Shown piece by piece: positions 60,265 through 64,000 of a stretch of DNA of 64,000 nt. The stretch spans positions 7,323,429 to 7,387,428 of the forward strand of contig JANVCC010000047.1 in assembly GCA_025345505.1 (NCBI GenBank), in the 5' to 3' direction. The stretch comes from Todiramphus chloris collaris (Eukaryota > Chordata > Aves > Coraciiformes > Alcedinidae). A program made the position numbers and the translations under genes. Under the pieces are notes generated by a model. It was given only the letters and a program-made list of their open reading frames with translations. It was not told the DNA's origin and ran no database searches. The first letter of the stretch is position 1, and every line of letters begins with the position of its first letter.

Positions 60265-61398
60265 TTAAAGTGTAGGTGATTTTTAGTCCTTCTGCATCCA
60301 AGAGTTAATGTTATTCTGGTTTATACTGTCAAGATAAAGCAGAAACAAATGGTTCCCCAAGTTCTGTGTTTCCTTGAGAGAGCTAAAGAATGGTTTTCAG
60401 AAGATGGAGGGAAGGACAGGCTGGCATGAGGCTAAAAGAGACACCTGCTTTAGTTCTTCCCATTGATCCAAAGCTTCTGTTGATTCAAGGATTAAAGAAG
60501 TCCTCTACTGGAATGTGCCAAGAGACACTTTTAATCTCTGTTTGCTGGTGAGTGAGAGATTCTACTGCCAACTCTTGCGGTATGAACTTCACCCAGTGTT
60601 TATTGTGTGAAGAGACAAGATGAAGAGGTAGTTTTTCCTGCACCCCTCAGACTTAAATAGAGACTAGAACCTAAGACGCACACCCTTTAATCTTCTATGG
60701 AAAGGATAAAGGATAGGGGTCCAAATCCATAGGTTTAAATTAGCGCCTCCACCTTTGGATCTCAAAGACCCTTATTTTTATTTTTTATGTGCCCAATCTC
60801 CTGAAGAATGACCATTTTATTGTAAATTTAACTCCATGTGATGAAAAAGCAGCTTTCAAAACATCATCTGATGAAACACTGAGTGAAGCAGAGGTCTGGG
60901 GCAGCGTTATCCTAAATTCAGGGCATGATGAGGTCTAAACACACCATCTGGAAATTTTCAAAGCACCTGCCTTGTTACATAAGGGAGATTAATGGCTTCC
61001 TATGGCTCTCTTCTGTGGAGGACAGGATCTGCACTTCCTTCAGCTTCCAAAGAGGTTACCTCACATGCTGATCCAAACCGTTAACTGAAGGGCTGTCTGG
61101 TAGGAAGCGAAATTCATGCCGAAACTAGGCGTCTGTCACACATTCTAATTTGCTTTCTCTGATTACAGCAGGAATCGGAACAACAACGATGACAAAAAAA
61201 GGCACCAAGCAGAGAGCAAGCAAGCTCTTTGAACTAGCACCCAACCCAAAAGTTCTCTGGGTTTTTTCTCTGAAGCCATTCTACCTGTCCTTATATACAT
61301 CATAGCTTTGTCTTTGTTAGTCTGCTCTTTGCTTCCTCCCTTTTTTCAGCATCTCTATCCTCGCAGCTTTTTTCTCCTGCAGATATATAAAATTTCCA

Positions 61399-61467
61399 TG
61401 GCAGATGATCTTTAAGATCCCTAGGTGATCTTTAAAGTCCCTTCCAACCCAAACCATTTGTGGATCT
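61399..61467 (+). mobile_element. CR1 LINE extreme 3' fragment with small internal duplication
   Basis: GGTGATCTTTAAAGTCCCTT followed by CCAACCCAAACCATTTGTGG is the end of CR1. Just before it, GATGATCTTTAAGATCCCTA repeats the same words, so this part appears twice. The tail units are lost. Confidence 0.75.
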
Positions 61468-63195
61468 AAGAAAGGGTGAGGCAACTCTGCTCCTGGGTGC
61501 CTGTGCTCCATCTTTGGGGTGTGGAGGTGAAGCCACCGTGGTACCAACTCATATCTGAGATAAATCAGAACCCTTCACTTGTTTTCTTGCAACTGTATTG
61601 AGGTGAGGGGCTGTGATTAGACGTTCCCCCAGCTGCTGGTTTCAAGGAGGTTTAACTAAGTGTATAATCAGACAGCTATTTCACCTTTACCACTCGGGGC
61701 TCGAAGTGCTGTCAGTTCCAGAGTGCAACCACTGGCAAAGCTTTATTGCATTTGACTTTGTCAAATGTCTTGTGTTTTCTGTGGGATGCCCTTAACTTTG
61801 CATCTGGGACACTTCCCCAAACACTTTATCCTAGGCAGAAGAAAACAAAGCAGAGTAAACCAAAAAGCAGCAACAAGAGAAAAAACAACTACAAATACTT
61901 CAAGACATGAAAATCAATGCATTCTCGAGTAGCTTTATCATTAGAGGTGTGCTCCTGGTTGGTCAACTTTGTTACCTCTTGTGAGAGCATCGTACTAAGA
62001 GATCTAGACATATCATTTCCTCACAGTTTGGGGTTTTTTTTTCCTATAAAGCATTTGGCTTTGTTGTTGTATCAGACTCCAGTGTAGAACTCTCCATGTT
62101 GTCCCCTACAAGTGGGCCTTCAAAGTTGATGAAAACTGAAGGTCACTAAAATTTCTATTACCTCAGCATGCTCCATATACTTCTGTTTGCAAGGTACTGT
62201 TGAACCAGAACTCTTGCCGTAGTTTGAACATACTGGTTTCTGAGCTAGTTTTCTACATCGTGCCTGCATTACACCCAGTGGAATTTTCTCTCTTCTTTGA
62301 TAAAGGCTTTGCGGCCCCAAAATGTCCAGGAATCTTACAATCATCTTATAACTTATAACTTAATCTCCCCTGTTCCTCATTTAACTGCTCTCTTGAAGCA
62401 TCACGTCTCAGCTTATATCCTTCCAACTTTGGATGAATGAAGAACACTGAACATCAGAGAGAAGCAAACACTGTAATGCTTTTATGAATATTCATCTGTG
62501 TTTTGAAAGGAACTCTGCATTTCCTTGGTTTTAATTTTCAAGCCGTAAATTTTCTGACAAGTAATAGCTGTAAAGAAATATTTGCCGAAGCAGCATATAC
62601 TGTTATAATAGCATCAAGTAGTACTAGAATGTTAGAAATCAAATGAATAATTGATATTCACATCAGAAAACTGAATCAAAGAATGATCCAATTGAGGCAA
62701 GAAGACATGCCATGTGATCTCTGTGGTAAATTGGATCAGACTGAATTTCTTCTTTGAAAACCTGCCTGTGAATGGGCCTAAACTTGAGTTCCACTCACTG
62801 TAAATCATTCTGAATGACAGACAGACTTGGAAAGACATGTTTATAGGCCATTTCCAAATGGAAAAAGAGTCAAATGCATTAAAAAAAAAAAGTATTTACC
62901 CTGAAATATTCTCCCAGATGAGCTCTTAGATGTTATTGTCAGGCAATCCAGAATGGTGCTTTCCCTTTGCATTCTCTCTCTCTCTCTCAAACGATGCCAA
63001 TTCAAGGGGCAAAAATTGTGCTTTGACCCTGGCACGTCTATCTTCTGCTTATCCATGCAGAAGACTTCCTCAGAGTCAATGGGCTCTCCTTATTTAAAGT
63101 ACTCCTTCACTCCCCGGCCGAGGTGTGCCCATATAGGGAGGTAAATTACCCATGAGTATTCTTGCTTCACCCACTGACCTGCATTGCTGTGACCT
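61468..63195. other. Unique non-coding stretch
   Basis: No gene or transposon is recognised over about 1.7 kb. It contains a short CT run (62974-62987) and an A run (62880-62891). Confidence 0.5.
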
Positions 63196-63278
63196 AGCCC
63201 TGGCAGTGCTGGGTTAATGGTTGGACTCCATGATCTTAAAGGTCTTTTCCAGCCTAAATGATTCTGTGATTCTATGAC
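63196..63278 (+). mobile_element. CR1 LINE extreme 3' fragment
   Basis: CCCTGGCAGTGCTGGGTTAA, TGGTTGGACTCCATGATCTT and AAAGGTCTTTTCCAGCC are followed by a two-unit tail (ATTCTGTGATTCTATG). About 83 bases remain of the lineage seen at 39866. Confidence 0.92.
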
Positions 63279-64000
63279 CATTACCCAAGGTGATGCCTTA
63301 TTGGTATTTCTGCTCCAATAAATGAGCCTTCGCAGGGCTAAAATACCCTTTTATCAAAACATTACAAGGAAGCAGCAGTATGTATGAGAGTGGTCACCAG
63401 TAAAAAAAAACAATCTCTTTTCCATGGAAGGTGTTTTTACAAAATAGTCCCAGTTGGTGGGACAAAAGGACAATCCCCAGAGGAGCCAGCACTGCTTCTT
63501 TCCTCTCCTAGGACAGAAGGGGTAAGACCAGTATTTTTGTTTTAATGGAAAGGTCCCCTATGAGCTGGCACTCCTGGGGTTTGTCTGGCTGGTTTCTTCC
63601 ATCAGAGGAACAGACAAGAAAGCAGAGGAAGCCTCACAGGTCTTTGAGCAGTTTGGTCATGCAGGTTGGGCCATTAATATCCACTCACAGACATCGTTTA
63701 ATGAGGTAGGATCACAAGAGGTTGCAATAATTGAAAGGAGGGGTGCACTGCTGGAGGTACTGGGGAGCTCCCATCCATCTGCCAGCTGCAATGGGAGGAC
63801 TGGAGCAGAGCCAGCTTGTGCTTGGTCACCGCGAGGTTTGCACAATCTGGAAAAGTCCTCCTGGAGGAAAGAAGGCGATGGGAGCAGCACTGTTAATGAG
63901 ACCAGGGAAGGGATGCCAGGCTGCTCCAGGCGATCAGGCGAGCCAGTGTTGGCAGTGCTGCCAAAGCGGGTGTAGCGGGGGGAGAGGCATAGTGAGGGCA
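63279..64000. other. Unique non-coding end of the window, GC rising
   Basis: No gene is recognised. The last 350 bases are richer in G and C (CTGGAGG, GCGGGTGTAGCGGGG), but I see no CpG island of useful length and no exon. Confidence 0.5.

Larger units (their letters stand above)
54602..61398. other. Longest transposon-poor block in the window
   Basis: About 6.8 kb in which I recognise no LINE, LTR or gene. It contains T/G-rich low-complexity sequence (58286-58350), TTA and AAT microsatellites (57381-57398, 60231-60264), A runs and a segment at 58788-58831 that resembles the dispersed CATTGACTTCAATGGG/CCAGGATTTC motif. A 78-codon frame at 58732-58968 contains a signal-peptide-like hydrophobic run that overlaps this motif and is therefore suspect. 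The low transposon load may point to constraint or to chance. Confidence 0.5.

Overview
This window looks like AT-rich, non-coding avian nuclear DNA, either intergenic or inside a very long intron. I found no host exon, RNA gene, CRISPR array or bacterial-type gene that I can support. The bird assignment rests on two things. First, there are about 24 truncated CR1 LINE copies, most ending in the avian-type CR1 tail (8-bp ATTCTATG-like units). Second, there are two solo LTRs of a family starting TGTGGTTTAAC and ending CCAGGACA, which I remember as common in non-passerine birds. CR1 makes up roughly 12% of the window by my hand count, which also suits a non-passerine bird; the species is not identifiable.

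Layout. 1-13.4 kb: mostly unique AT-rich sequence with one long CR1 (2.47-3.36 kb, C-terminal part of ORF2), CR1 tails at 5.3 and 7.06 kb, a 27-bp minisatellite (7.66-7.79 kb), a perfect 13-bp-arm palindrome (8.39 kb) and a CAAA-rich tract (8.8 kb). 13.4-22.3 kb: five CR1 copies, including two members of one derived subfamily in opposite orientation (17.4 and 21.7 kb). 23.27-23.55 kb: a large TTTCCC/CT polypyrimidine tract holding a 10-N gap. 23.6-28.3 kb: a long repeat-poor block with a 33-nt microexon-like segment at 24746-24778. 28.3-36.1 kb: dense CR1 copies, ending in an expanded array of CR1 tail units (35.8-36.0 kb). 36.1-54.6 kb: CR1 copies, two solo LTRs (40.7 and 52.8 kb, the second split by a younger CR1), an exact 25-bp tandem duplication (46.07 kb), and a CCTTT/CTTT tract that runs into a 100-N gap (47.55-47.88 kb). 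54.6-64 kb: mainly unique sequence with two short CR1 tails.

No genes work together here. The open frames present are chance frames, low-complexity translations or remains of CR1 ORF2. What the window offers is a retrotransposon record: at least three CR1 lineages, a datable nested insertion, triplex-prone simple repeats that broke the assembly, and a few repeat-free blocks where conserved regulatory elements or a cryptic microexon could lie. I found no convincing undescribed biological system; the best leads are in the findings.
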